A stretch of 64,000 bases of DNA from Gammaproteobacteria bacterium (lineage in GTDB: Bacteria > Pseudomonadota > Gammaproteobacteria > Steroidobacterales > Woeseiaceae), in assembly GCA_009937525.1 (NCBI GenBank), contig JAACFE010000001.1:1-64000 (forward strand), written 5' to 3'. Under the pieces are notes generated by a model. That model worked only from the letters and a program-made list of their open reading frames with translations. It had not been told where the DNA came from and made no database searches. This document shows, piece after piece, positions 9,123 through 19,250 of this stretch (the first letter of the stretch is position 1; the number at the start of each line of letters is the position of its first letter). The translations under genes and the position numbers were made by a program.

Positions 9123-10442
9123 ATGTTTACCTATTATCTGAAGCTGGGCCTGCTGAGCATTCGCGCCAACCCGGCGCTGAGTTCTCTCATGGTGGCCGCC
9201 GTTGCTATCGGTATCGGCGCCTGCATGACGATCGTCACCGTCAGGCACGTGATGAGTGACAATCCGATCGCCCACAAGAACGACGTCCTGTACCACGTGC
9301 AGGTCGACAACTGGAATCCGGCGGATCCCTACCAGGACCCCGATCTGCCGCCGGAACAGATGGCCTATATCGATGCCAAGGCGCTGTATGACGCCGACAG
9401 GGCTTTTCGCCAGACCACGAGCTACAAGACCAGCCGCATCATACAGCCGGATGGCGACGATGCCCGGCCGTTTACACTGGACGTGCGCGCGACGACCGCG
9501 GATTTCTTCCCGATGTTCGATGTGCCGTTCGCCTACGGGGCCGGCTGGGACCGCGCGTCGGATCGCAACGAGGAGCGCGTTGCGGTCCTGTCGTGGGAAT
9601 TGAATGAGCAGCTCTACGGCGGTGAAGACCCGGTTGGTCAAATGCTGACGGTCAACGGCGAACCGTATCGAATTGCGGGGGTGCTGGACGAATGGACCCC
9701 TGTCCCCAAGTTTTACGATCTCAACAACAATCCCTACGGGGCACCGGAACAGCTTTATCTGCCGTTTTCGCTGGCCGTGGCGAACAACTTCAACCGATCC
9801 GGCAACACGAGCTGCTGGAAGCCCGTCGAAGATGGCGGCCCCGAGGCATTTCTTGCTTCGGAATGCATCTGGATACAGATGTGGATAGAGCTGCGGGATG
9901 CATCGGAAAAGCAGGACTACATGCGTTTCCTGGACGCGTACGTCGAGGAGCAAAAGCTACTCGGTCGATTCCCGAGGCCGCTGAACAATCGCCTGCACAC
10001 GCCGGAGGAGTGGCTGGAGTACCAGGAAGTCGTTGACGACACCGTCGGGATCCTGCTGAGCCTCGCGGTCCTGTTCCTGGTCGTCTGCCTGCTGAACACG
10101 ATCGGCCTGTTGCTCGCGAAGGTCATGCGCAGGGCCAAGGATATAAGCCTGAGAAGGGCGCTTGGCGCGAGCAAGTCGACGCTGTTTGCGCAGTACATCA
10201 TCGAGGCCGGGATGATTGGTGCGGCCGGCGGCCTGCTCGGCATCGTAATGACCTGGCTCGGACTGCGCGGCATCGAGCAGTTGTTTATCGAATATGACTT
10301 CATCGAGCACCTGGTCCGCATGGACTGGTCGATGGTGCTGCTTGCCGTCGCCCTGGCGGTGTTGTCCGCGCTGGCGGCGGCACTCTATCCGACCTGGCGT
10401 GCCTGCAATATCACGCCGGCGAGCCAGCTCAGAATACAGTAG
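9123..10442 (+). CDS. ABC transporter permease, MacB/FtsX family (first of two)
   Basis: 439 residues from the ATG at 9123, chosen because a GGGGGG stretch lies about five bases upstream and the protein then starts directly before its first membrane helix (about 18-40). A large periplasmic core (MacB_PCD type) follows, then three C-terminal helices of the FtsX domain beginning near LLSLAVLFLVVCLLNTIGLLL and containing the family phrase DISLRRALGASKSTLFAQYI. Longer in-frame starts (9048, 9105) overlap the ATPase gene. It likely pairs with the following permease as a heterodimer. Confidence 0.88.
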   Translation: MFTYYLKLGLLSIRANPALSSLMVAAVAIGIGACMTIVTVRHVMSDNPIAHKNDVLYHVQVDNWNPADPYQDPDLPPEQMAYIDAKALYDADRAFRQTTSYKTSRIIQPDGDDARPFTLDVRATTADFFPMFDVPFAYGAGWDRASDRNEERVAVLSWELNEQLYGGEDPVGQMLTVNGEPYRIAGVLDEWTPVPKFYDLNNNPYGAPEQLYLPFSLAVANNFNRSGNTSCWKPVEDGGPEAFLASECIWIQMWIELRDASEKQDYMRFLDAYVEEQKLLGRFPRPLNNRLHTPEEWLEYQEVVDDTVGILLSLAVLFLVVCLLNTIGLLLAKVMRRAKDISLRRALGASKSTLFAQYIIEAGMIGAAGGLLGIVMTWLGLRGIEQLFIEYDFIEHLVRMDWSMVLLAVALAVLSALAAALYPTWRACNITPASQLRIQ

Positions 10443-10451
10443 GAGAGCGAC

Positions 10452-11663
10452 ATGGAATTCGGACCGATTTGGCGGGCAATGCTGCGAAACAAGGGCGGCT
10501 TCCTGCTCATTGCACTGCAGATTGCCGTCACGATGACGATCATGGTCAACGCGATTGCAATCATCCAGGAGCGCTCCAGAAATATCGCGCGACCCAGTGG
10601 CCTGGACGAAGCCAATACCTTCACGCTGGTCAGCGTATCGATCGGCGAGGACATGGACAACAAGTCGCTGATTGACGAAGACCTCGACCTCCTGCGCGGA
10701 ATGCCGGGCGTTCTCAATGCAACGGCATCTAACTCGATGCCGCTGCTTCAGAGCGGCTGGTCGGAAGGCCTGACACTGGAACCCGGTGAGGGCAAGAGCG
10801 ACAGCAGTTCAGCACTCTATTTCGCCGACGAACATACGGCCGATACGTTCGCGCTGAACTTCGTGGAGGGAGCGAATTTCGAACCCAATCAGGTCGAATG
10901 GCGGAATCATGAGGTTAACGACTGGCCACCCTTCGTCATTGTCTCGCGTGCCCTGGCAGAGGATCTCTTTCCGGACGAGACCGGCTCGTACGTCGGCAAG
11001 ACCTTCTATATCGACGATGACAATCCCGTCAACATCATCGGCGTCGTCGAGCGCATGCAGGCCGCGTGGCAGGGCTGGTCGGGTCTCGAGCGGTCCATGC
11101 TGGTCCCGCAGAGACAGGATTGGAACTTCACCCGTTACATCGTGCGCACGGAGCCGGGCTACCGGGAGGAACTGATGCCCGAGATCGAAGACATGCTGGT
11201 GAAGAGTAATCCCGATCGAATCATCCAGTCTGTGCGGAGCATGGATGAAGTGCGCAAACTCGCGTATCTCGGTGATGCCGCGATGATCAGGATCCTGACC
11301 TTCATCGTCGCACTGCTCACGGTAATCACGGGACTTGGTATCGTCGGTCTCGCCAGTTTCAACGTCAGTCGCCGAACGCGCCAGATCGGTATCCGCCGTG
11401 CGCTCGGAGCAACCCGGCCGGCAATCGTCCGCCACTTCATGGTCGAGAATCTGCTGGTCAGCGTGATCGGGATTGGCGTCGGCGGCATACTTGCGGTAGC
11501 CCTGAACATGTTCATGGTCGAAGCGTTCGCCCTCGAGCCACTCGCCTGGTACGTGATTCCGGCGGCAATGTCCGTCCTGTTGATTGTCGGCCAGCTTGCC
11601 GTTGCGGGTCCTGCGCGAAAGGCGAGCAACGTGACGCCTGCAATTGCGACGCGATCCGTCTGA
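10452..11663 (+). CDS. ABC transporter permease, MacB/FtsX family (second of two)
   Basis: 403 residues with the same plan as the preceding gene: one N-terminal helix (GGFLLIALQIAVTMTIMVNA), a periplasmic core domain, and a C-terminal FtsX domain with helices near 280-310, 330-355 and 365-390 and the phrase QIGIRRALGATRPAIVRHF. The start is nine bases after the previous stop, with GGAGAG upstream. Two different permeases served by one ATPase and one adaptor suggest a heterodimeric tripartite exporter. The substrate is unknown; MacB relatives export peptides, macrolides or lipoprotein-like molecules. Confidence 0.88.
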   Translation: MEFGPIWRAMLRNKGGFLLIALQIAVTMTIMVNAIAIIQERSRNIARPSGLDEANTFTLVSVSIGEDMDNKSLIDEDLDLLRGMPGVLNATASNSMPLLQSGWSEGLTLEPGEGKSDSSSALYFADEHTADTFALNFVEGANFEPNQVEWRNHEVNDWPPFVIVSRALAEDLFPDETGSYVGKTFYIDDDNPVNIIGVVERMQAAWQGWSGLERSMLVPQRQDWNFTRYIVRTEPGYREELMPEIEDMLVKSNPDRIIQSVRSMDEVRKLAYLGDAAMIRILTFIVALLTVITGLGIVGLASFNVSRRTRQIGIRRALGATRPAIVRHFMVENLLVSVIGIGVGGILAVALNMFMVEAFALEPLAWYVIPAAMSVLLIVGQLAVAGPARKASNVTPAIATRSV

Positions 11664-11681
11664 GATCATGCCGCCGCGGCT

Positions 11682-12881
11682 TCAGGGCTGGCGCCACGGG
11701 AGGCGGCTGTCCCGCGAGGCCCGTGCGTTGACGCGTCGCCAGTAGCGGCGCAGCCAGCGCGGGCGCGCGTCGCCGGGTGTCCGGTCGGCAAGCCGCTGCC
11801 GCCAGTCGTGAAGCCAGCGGTCCGCGATGTGCCAGGCCGCGGCTTCGTCGGATTCGAACAACAGCGCCTGCACGCGGTCGCGATCCGAGAGGTATTCCGA
11901 CAGCAGGACAGCATCAGCGCCCAGCAATGCCCGGTGTATCGCCTCAAAGGTCCACCACAGGCTGCCGTCCTGCCGGCCGGTTGGCGTGCCGATATCGTGT
12001 CGCTCATGCACGGATATCGGACGGAACACGCTCAGGCACGGAGCAGCGGTGCCGGTTGCCCAATAGCGAGACGCAGATTCGCCGAGCTCCGCGACGAAAC
12101 TGCCGACGGTCTGGCTCGCAGCAAGCCAGCCGCCGGCGTGCATGCAGGGCGCGGACATCGCGCCATTCAGCCGCCGGTAGCGAGGACTTGCCTTGCCCTC
12201 GCCATGGTCCCTGAGTACCTCCACGGCATGCGGCACGTCCGTCGCCGACGCGGCAAGGCACGCCACCCGTTCCCTGCGCCGTGAGGCCATCGCGACGCGG
12301 GGCCGGAGTCGGTCTTCGAGTGCCGACAACTCCGGCAGCGTGATGCCGTTGGAAATTGCATACGCTCCCCTGTCGACGCGTCGGGTAGCGATTCTCCGGC
12401 CGGCCGCCTCGACGACCCAGGCGCCGGCGGCATCCGCGATCATGAAGCTGTTGTGGTAGCTGAAGCGGGCGTCGTCGTAGCCGCATCGGCCGCCCTGGCC
12501 GTGACGCTCTATCAATTCGCAGATCACGTCCCTGGCGCTTTCGGCAGTCTCGGCGCGCTCCAGGCCCAGCCGCACCAGGTCCATTCCCAGCAGGCCTTCG
12601 CGCTGCAGGGGTTCGCGCGTGAAGACTGCCTCGTTGCCGATGACGACGCCATGCTCGTTGGCGCCCATCTCCGCGCCCCACATCCAGAACGGCCTGCCAA
12701 GAAGCGCGGCATGAGTCCGCGCAACCTGCGGGATGTCGATCCAGGTGCAGCGCAGCGCTGAACCCTCCGCATGCGTTCCGGCCGGCACCCAGCTCAGTAC
12801 CTGGGCTTCGTTCGGGTCGCGGTCGCTGTTCTTGCCGAACAGCACCCGATCCGGTCCTACGACGACGAAGGTGTCACACAT
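11682..12881 (-). CDS. Peptidase C69 / secernin-like hydrolase
   Basis: 399 residues beginning MCDTFVVVGPDRVLFGKNSDRDPNE. This is the N-terminal nucleophile arrangement of the C69 dipeptidase and secernin families: after removal of Met, Cys2 becomes the catalytic residue, and the GKNSDR segment is a family hallmark. There is no signal peptide or propeptide, as in secernins. It may hydrolyse dipeptides or small amides; the substrate is not predictable. The gene converges on the ABC permease gene with 18 bases between stops. Confidence 0.82.
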   Translation of the reverse strand: MCDTFVVVGPDRVLFGKNSDRDPNEAQVLSWVPAGTHAEGSALRCTWIDIPQVARTHAALLGRPFWMWGAEMGANEHGVVIGNEAVFTREPLQREGLLGMDLVRLGLERAETAESARDVICELIERHGQGGRCGYDDARFSYHNSFMIADAAGAWVVEAAGRRIATRRVDRGAYAISNGITLPELSALEDRLRPRVAMASRRRERVACLAASATDVPHAVEVLRDHGEGKASPRYRRLNGAMSAPCMHAGGWLAASQTVGSFVAELGESASRYWATGTAAPCLSVFRPISVHERHDIGTPTGRQDGSLWWTFEAIHRALLGADAVLLSEYLSDRDRVQALLFESDEAAAWHIADRWLHDWRQRLADRTPGDARPRWLRRYWRRVNARASRDSRLPWRQP

Positions 12882-13045
12882 GTGAGAAGACTAACTCAAT
12901 CCCCGGCTCCGCCGTCCTCCGAAATCAACAATTCATCAGTGAATAATTCGGCCTCCCTCAGGTGCCCGATCGCCTGTCGTCACATCCTGTGATCACCGGC
13001 AGGGGGCTGCCGGCAGTAACGACATCTGTATTGAGGAGAGAGATT

Positions 13046-13903
13046 ATGACTACTGGACACCTGGCACGAGTGCTTTGCCTCTTACCGCTGGCGCTCGCAA
13101 ATCTTGCGGCGGCCGACGACCACGACAACGGTGTACGGCACTACCTGTCGCTCGGTACCTCCCTCGCCGTCGGCATCCAGCCTGGCGCGGATGGCGCCAA
13201 CCGGCTTACGGACGAAGGCTACGCGGATCAGCTGCACGACATCGTTGCGCGCGACTATCGCAAGCTGAAACTCACGAAGCTCGGCTGTCCCGGCGAGACG
13301 ACCGTCAGCATGATCGGCGGCGGCAGGTGCGACTACGAGGAAGGATCGCAGCTCGCGCAAGCCGTCGAATTCCTGCACGCACACAAGAACAAGGTCGCGA
13401 TCGTGACCATCGATATGGGCGTCAATGACGTCCTGTCTGCAAATTGCATCGACGTGGTGACGGGCAACACGGACGTCGCCTGCCTGTTCAATGCATTCAA
13501 TGAGCTGTCGAACAACCTGATCACGATAATGGCGGCGCTCACGCAGGCGGCACACCCCGACACGAAGTTCGTTGCCATGAACTACTACAACACCTTCCTG
13601 GCCTTCTGGTTCACGGGGCCGTCAGGGCAGATGCTGGCATACCAGTCCAGGGACCTGGCGAACATTCTCAACTACGATGTACTGGGCGGGGTCTACGCTG
13701 CATTCGGCATGCCGGTGGCCGATATATCGGTGGCTTTCGATTCGAACAATTTCGGTACCAATGCCGCCACGGGACTGCCGCAGAACGTATTCAATATCTG
13801 CATCTACACGTGGATGTGCACGCCGTCACCCGTCGGGCCCAACATCCACGCCAACCGGCTCGGCTACGGTGTAATCGCGGCGACGATCGCGGCGACGTTA
13901 TAA
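13046..13903 (+). CDS. Secreted SGNH/GDSL-like hydrolase with atypical motifs
   Basis: 285 residues from the ATG at 13046, which follows a strong GAGGAGAG site. The signal peptide is MTTGHLARVLCLLPLALANL with cleavage after an AAA-like site. Block I reads SLGTSLA (nucleophile Ser39, the usual GDS Asp replaced by Thr), block III reads MGVNDV, and block V ends NIHANRLGY with His268. The residue three before that His is Pro rather than the usual Asp, so it may work as a Ser-His dyad. Four or more Cys suggest disulfides in a periplasmic or secreted enzyme. Probable esterase or lipase; substrate unknown. Confidence 0.78.
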   Translation: MTTGHLARVLCLLPLALANLAAADDHDNGVRHYLSLGTSLAVGIQPGADGANRLTDEGYADQLHDIVARDYRKLKLTKLGCPGETTVSMIGGGRCDYEEGSQLAQAVEFLHAHKNKVAIVTIDMGVNDVLSANCIDVVTGNTDVACLFNAFNELSNNLITIMAALTQAAHPDTKFVAMNYYNTFLAFWFTGPSGQMLAYQSRDLANILNYDVLGGVYAAFGMPVADISVAFDSNNFGTNAATGLPQNVFNICIYTWMCTPSPVGPNIHANRLGYGVIAATIAATL

Positions 13904-13905
13904 GC

Positions 13906-13969
13906 GGGTCGCGCTTCGCGAAGCGCTCCTACAGTGCTGTTTTGCTGTAGGAGCGCGGCTCGGCGCGCG
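13906..13969. repeat. Pair of inverted REP-like elements
   Basis: GCGCTCCTACAG (13923-13934) and CTGTAGGAGCGC (13945-13956) form a perfect 12-base inverted repeat around a 10-base loop. The left arm also contains the 16-base perfect palindrome 13911-13926. The right arm continues as a GC-rich imperfect hairpin. GTAGGAGCG palindromes of this kind are REP elements dispersed between genes in many Gammaproteobacteria. It lies between two convergent genes and may also act as a bidirectional transcript end. Confidence 0.75.
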
Positions 13970-13975
13970 ATGGTT

Positions 13976-15205
<1,230 letters not shown>

Positions 15206-15230
15206 GATTGCTCCTTGCTGCAGGCGCCCA

Positions 15231-16430
15231 TTATACGTTCGCGCGGGCGAAGGGAGCGAGGACGGAAACCACCGTTTCGATCTCTTCTTTGGACGTATAG
15301 ATGTGCGGGGACAGCCGCATGCCGGTGCGCCGGACGTCGAAATGCACGCCGGCTTTCGTCAAGGCGTCGGCAGCCTCCGGCTGCCGCTCGCCGAAGTCCA
15401 GCACCACGGTGCCGCCGCGGCGGGCCGGGCGGGCGGGCGTGTACAGGTTTTTTCGCGATACGCTGTTGATGATGGTCTGCGTGAGTTCCAGGCTATGTGC
15501 CCGGACGCGCCCGATCCCGATCTCGATCAGTGTCTCGAGGCTGTTCGCCGCGACGGTGTACGGCAGGATGGCCGGCGTGCCGCCCCAGAACCGAAGCGCG
15601 CTGTCTGCATAACGGAACTGATGAATGTCGAATTCGAACGGATCCGCATGCGAGAACCAGCCCACGTCTAGCGGTCTGCATTCGCCAAGCACGCGATCAT
15701 TCACCCACAGAAAGCCCGCGCCCGGGCCGCCGCAGAGAAACTTGACGCAGGAACCGACGATGAAGTCGGCGTCCCAGGCGGCGACGTCGATGGGCACTAT
15801 GCCGGCCGACTGTGCGACATCCACGACGGTTATCACGTCGCGTCCCCGGGCGAGTTCGCAGATGTCGCGGACCGGCACCTGGCGGCTGGTGTTGGAATGA
15901 ACGTGCGTGACCAATGCCAGGCAGCAGTCCTCGTCCAGCACGGAGTCCCAGCAGTCGAGCCCGGCGAAGTCGGCCGTGTCGGCAATGCAGCGGAGCCGGA
16001 AGCCCGCCCTGCCGGCCATCGCCAGCACGAAGCCCATCGACGGAAAATCCGCTTCGGTATAGACGATCGTGTCGCGACCGATGCGCCGGGGCAAAGCGTG
16101 CACGATCTTGGTCAGGGCGCTCGACAGATTGGCCTGAGGGCAGACATTGTCCGGGTCGCTACTGAGCAAGGTGCCGACTGCCGCACGGAAACGGTCGACT
16201 TCGGCGAACCAGGCTTCCCACGGCTCGATCGCACCCGACTCCCACGGCCCGAAGAATCCGACCCCTGCGGCGGCCTGCGCCGTTACGGGCGGGCGGCCCA
16301 CGGAGTGGTTCAGGAGGTAGATGCCTTCCCCCAGTGCAAACTGTTCCCGATACATCGTGATTGCCTGAATAACGCTGTTCGTCAGCTCTTGCCCATGAAG
16401 TGGCGACCAAAATAAAGGAATGCACTCCAT
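15231..16430 (-). CDS. Class V aminotransferase-fold PLP enzyme, kynureninase-like
   Basis: 399 residues from the ATG at 16430; an ATG at 16355 ([20 protein letters not shown]) gives a 374-residue alternative that may be the true start, since homologous sequence seems to begin there. PLP features are complete: Asp204 in VDVAQSAG contacts the pyridine nitrogen and Lys230 in [19 protein letters not shown] should form the Schiff base. The KFLxGGPG phrase resembles the YKYLNGGPG of kynureninase. It may cleave a kynurenine-like substrate. It is divergent from the PrnB-like oxygenase gene and upstream of gcdH, which supports a catabolic role. Confidence 0.72.
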   Translation of the reverse strand: MECIPLFWSPLHGQELTNSVIQAITMYREQFALGEGIYLLNHSVGRPPVTAQAAAGVGFFGPWESGAIEPWEAWFAEVDRFRAAVGTLLSSDPDNVCPQANLSSALTKIVHALPRRIGRDTIVYTEADFPSMGFVLAMAGRAGFRLRCIADTADFAGLDCWDSVLDEDCCLALVTHVHSNTSRQVPVRDICELARGRDVITVVDVAQSAGIVPIDVAAWDADFIVGSCVKFLCGGPGAGFLWVNDRVLGECRPLDVGWFSHADPFEFDIHQFRYADSALRFWGGTPAILPYTVAANSLETLIEIGIGRVRAHSLELTQTIINSVSRKNLYTPARPARRGGTVVLDFGERQPEAADALTKAGVHFDVRRTGMRLSPHIYTSKEEIETVVSVLAPFARANV

Positions 16431-16492
16431 ACTGCCATTGTTAGAATGCCGGATCCGACCGCGGCCACCACTGCGCTTATGGAAAACGAACG

Positions 16493-17665
16493 ATGACGAG
16501 CAACACCGAGGCATTCGATTACTGGATTCGCAACGATTTCAAGCAGATGAATACAGCGCTCGAGCAGCTGTATTTCGCGCAGGACGACCGCAACAACGTC
16601 GATGGTCTGGGCGATGACATCAAAGCTCGCCTGCTGGAAGAGGGACGAACGCACATCGGCGCGCTGCTCGAAGAGGGCAACACGGACGAGGGTTTCGACA
16701 GTCAATTCGATCTGCTCGGAAACGTGGGCTTCTACATGGCGGCCTGCCGCCGGCACGAGCTGACCAACCCGGCAAACGAGCGCAAGTCACCGCTCGTGGA
16801 GGCCTCGGCGTTGGCGATGCAGCTCGGCGCCACGCTCGGAATGATTCCGCGGTTTTCGTCGGCGCACCTCGAAACCCACAATCGTGCGGAGGAGGGAGTG
16901 TACAAGAGCTTCACGTACCTCGACGACGAGCGCATATTCATCAACTACAACACGCGCGCCGTCTTTGCCTATATCCGCGCGGCGGAAGCGCTGCTGCATA
17001 CCTTGCCGCTCGGCGTATCACACTCCGTGACCTTCGATCTGCTCGTCGCGGCGCGGGATGCGCTGGCAGACGTCGCGCGCTTCAACGACGAACTCTTCGA
17101 GAAGCTCGATGTCGACCGGTTTTTTTATTGCGTGCGGCCTTACTACAAACCACACAAGGTCGGCCTGCACGAATATCGCGGCGCGAATGCCGGGGATTTC
17201 GCCGGCATCAACGTGATCGATCTGCTGCTCGGTCTGTGCCGTGCGGACGACCCATATTATTCGCAGCTGCTGGTCGACAAGTTCCTGTTCATGAGGCCCG
17301 AGGACCAGCTCGTCCTGCGTGACTGCATGCGGCGCAAGAGCCTGCTCGACAGTTTCCTCGCGGGCCTGGAAGCCAGCGGAGACTCGCCCTGGTTCCGTAA
17401 GAATGCAGCCATGTTTCTGGAAGTCTGCGATGCTCACGGAGCGAGCGCCATACAACACCACGAAAAGCTCGTGCAGAAGTTCATCGAAACGCCGGCCGTC
17501 GGCGCGGGGGTGGAGGATCGCGATGGGCTGACCGCAAGCGGCCCGCCATTGCCGGTGCTGCTGAAGTCCCTGCGCAAGCTGGCCGATCTGCGCGCGGCCG
17601 CGGAGCGGAATGATATCCCGTCACGCTATCGCGAAATACGCAGGATCCGTCAAGCGCTGGTATGA
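16493..17665 (+). CDS. PrnB-like heme oxygenase (tryptophan/indoleamine 2,3-dioxygenase fold; DUF1864-type)
   Basis: 390 residues, cytoplasmic. The stretches NVGFYMAACRRHE (77-89) and FFYCVRPYYKPHKVGLHEYR (210-229) resemble the monodechloroaminopyrrolnitrin synthase (PrnB) family, whose structure matches heme-dependent tryptophan and indoleamine dioxygenases. Near the C-terminus HHEKLVQKFIE places His322 where PrnB carries its proximal heme ligand, as judged by eye. PrnB rearranges chlorinated tryptophan, but no halogenase or other prn gene is here, so a different indole or aromatic substrate is likely. Its divergent neighbour is kynureninase-like, which hints at ring opening followed by side-chain cleavage. 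Its stop abuts that of the polyphosphate gene. Confidence 0.7.
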   Translation: MTSNTEAFDYWIRNDFKQMNTALEQLYFAQDDRNNVDGLGDDIKARLLEEGRTHIGALLEEGNTDEGFDSQFDLLGNVGFYMAACRRHELTNPANERKSPLVEASALAMQLGATLGMIPRFSSAHLETHNRAEEGVYKSFTYLDDERIFINYNTRAVFAYIRAAEALLHTLPLGVSHSVTFDLLVAARDALADVARFNDELFEKLDVDRFFYCVRPYYKPHKVGLHEYRGANAGDFAGINVIDLLLGLCRADDPYYSQLLVDKFLFMRPEDQLVLRDCMRRKSLLDSFLAGLEASGDSPWFRKNAAMFLEVCDAHGASAIQHHEKLVQKFIETPAVGAGVEDRDGLTASGPPLPVLLKSLRKLADLRAAAERNDIPSRYREIRRIRQALV

Positions 17666-19168
17666 CTAGCTCACGCGCTCCTCGAGCGCGTCGCAGATCG
17701 TCTGCAATATCTTCAGCCGTGCGTAGTGCTTGCTGTCGCCCTCGACGAGGATCCACGGCGCCGCCCGGGTGCTGGTGAACTGCACCATGTCGTGGGCGGC
17801 GATCTCGTAATGCTCCCACTGCTCGCGGTTGCGCCAGTCCTCGTCCGTGAGCTTCCAGTGTTTGTAGGGTGACTCCGCTCGTTCCTCGAAGCGCTTCAGC
17901 TGTTCGTCATTCGAGATGTGTAGCCAGAACTTGAGCAACAGGATGCCCCGGTCGACGATCTGGCTCTCGAAGTCGTTGATCTCGCCGAACGCCCGGCGCC
18001 ACTCGTCTTCGGTGGCAAAACCCTCGGTGCGTTCGACGAGGACTCTGCCGTACCAGCTTCGGTCGAAGATGGATACGTTGCCGGCTTTCGGGAGCTTGGA
18101 CCAGAATCGCCAGAGGTAGTGGTGTGCGCGCTCGATGTCGGTCGGCGCGGCAAACTGGTAAATCCGATACGCCCGTGCATCGAGGCTCCAGACGGTTCGC
18201 CGGATGGCACCACCCTTGCCGGCCGCGTCCGGTCCTTCGAAAACCAGCACGGTCGACTGGCCCTGTTCGTGGGCTTTGCGGCCAAGTTCACCGAGTTTCG
18301 CCTGGAGTTTCTTTTTCTTCTTCGCGTATTTGATATCCGTGAGCCGGACGGACAAATCGAGGTTGTCGAAGATCGTCAGCGGCCTCAGCCGGTGCTCGGC
18401 CTGCGGTTTGTGCGGCTCTGCTGGCGCGGGGATCGCCTCCGCCGGCGAGTTTTCGTGAATTGCCAGGTGCCGCTCCAGTTCTGCCCTGATCGTCTCGCCG
18501 ACGCGAATATGCCGGTAATAGGAGTCAACCCCTTCCACGATCGTCCACGGTGCTGCCGCGCGGTTGGTGCGTGTAATGATCTTCTCGGCGGCCGCAATGA
18601 ATTCGTCATAATGCTCGTGGTTCTGCCAGTCCTTGTCCTTGACCTGGTAGCTCAGCATCGGGTCGGCGGAGAGGGACTCGAGACGATCTTTTTGTGCGTC
18701 CCGGCTCAGGTGCATCCAGAATTTCAATATCAGTGCACCGTCGTCCGCCAGCGTATTTTCGAAACGGATGATTTCGGCGAGCCGATCGTCGAATTCCGCA
18801 TCGTCGATTTCACCGTATACACGCTGCAGCAACGGCGCCGAATAGCGCCCGCTCAGGTATACGCCCATCCGGCCTTTCGGCGGAATGTCCCGCCAGTAAC
18901 GCCAGAATCTCGGTCTCGCCTTTTCCTCATCGGACGGCCGCTGGTAGCCGATGGCGCGTATCCAGCGAGGGTCCATCCACTTGTCCAGCATGTTCATCGT
19001 GGTGCCCTTGCCGGCACCATCGACGCCGGCAAAATCGATGATGATCGGGAACCGCGCCATTTCCAGCGCCTGGTATTGGAGTTTCAGCAGGCTGGCTCGA
19101 AGCTCGAGCTCACGCTTCTTGAATTCGGCCTTGGGAATGCTCTGTCCGAGCTCTGCGGTGTCAAACAC
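17666..19168 (-). CDS. pap: Polyphosphate:AMP phosphotransferase (double-domain PPK2)
   Basis: 500 residues made of two PPK2 domains in tandem. The first has Walker A FAGVDGAGKGT (47-57), the second EGPDAAGKGG near 312-321, with lid-type phrases FWRYWRDIPPKGRMGVYLSG and FWSKLPKAGNVSIFDRSWYG. Fused PPK2 proteins of this size (class II) phosphorylate AMP to ADP using polyphosphate. In such enzymes the C-terminal domain carries activity. It is far from the phosphate genes at 26.7-37.8 kb but could share their physiology. Its start is divergent from dusA. Confidence 0.88.
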   Translation of the reverse strand: MFDTAELGQSIPKAEFKKRELELRASLLKLQYQALEMARFPIIIDFAGVDGAGKGTTMNMLDKWMDPRWIRAIGYQRPSDEEKARPRFWRYWRDIPPKGRMGVYLSGRYSAPLLQRVYGEIDDAEFDDRLAEIIRFENTLADDGALILKFWMHLSRDAQKDRLESLSADPMLSYQVKDKDWQNHEHYDEFIAAAEKIITRTNRAAAPWTIVEGVDSYYRHIRVGETIRAELERHLAIHENSPAEAIPAPAEPHKPQAEHRLRPLTIFDNLDLSVRLTDIKYAKKKKKLQAKLGELGRKAHEQGQSTVLVFEGPDAAGKGGAIRRTVWSLDARAYRIYQFAAPTDIERAHHYLWRFWSKLPKAGNVSIFDRSWYGRVLVERTEGFATEDEWRRAFGEINDFESQIVDRGILLLKFWLHISNDEQLKRFEERAESPYKHWKLTDEDWRNREQWEHYEIAAHDMVQFTSTRAAPWILVEGDSKHYARLKILQTICDALEERVS

Positions 19169-19211
19169 GGTCGCTTACCGCCGGTTTCGATTTCGGTTTC
19201 ATTATGTTTGG

Positions 19212-19217
19212 ATTATA
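19212..19217 (-). promoter_or_regulatory. Candidate -10 for the polyphosphate phosphotransferase gene
   Basis: On the minus strand this reads TATAAT, a perfect sigma-70 -10 box, 44 bases before the ATG in an AT-rich dip (about 19195-19225) between divergent genes. The -35 region is not convincing, and the same AT-rich stretch could serve dusA on the other strand. Confidence 0.4.
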
Positions 19218-19250
19218 TAGGTGGATGCACAATGAATGGGGGAATGAAGC

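Noticed and set aside
16493-17665. Naming this gene prnB or assigning pyrrolnitrin synthesis
   Set aside because: No prnA, prnC or prnD genes are nearby, and the context is catabolic; only the fold family can be supported.
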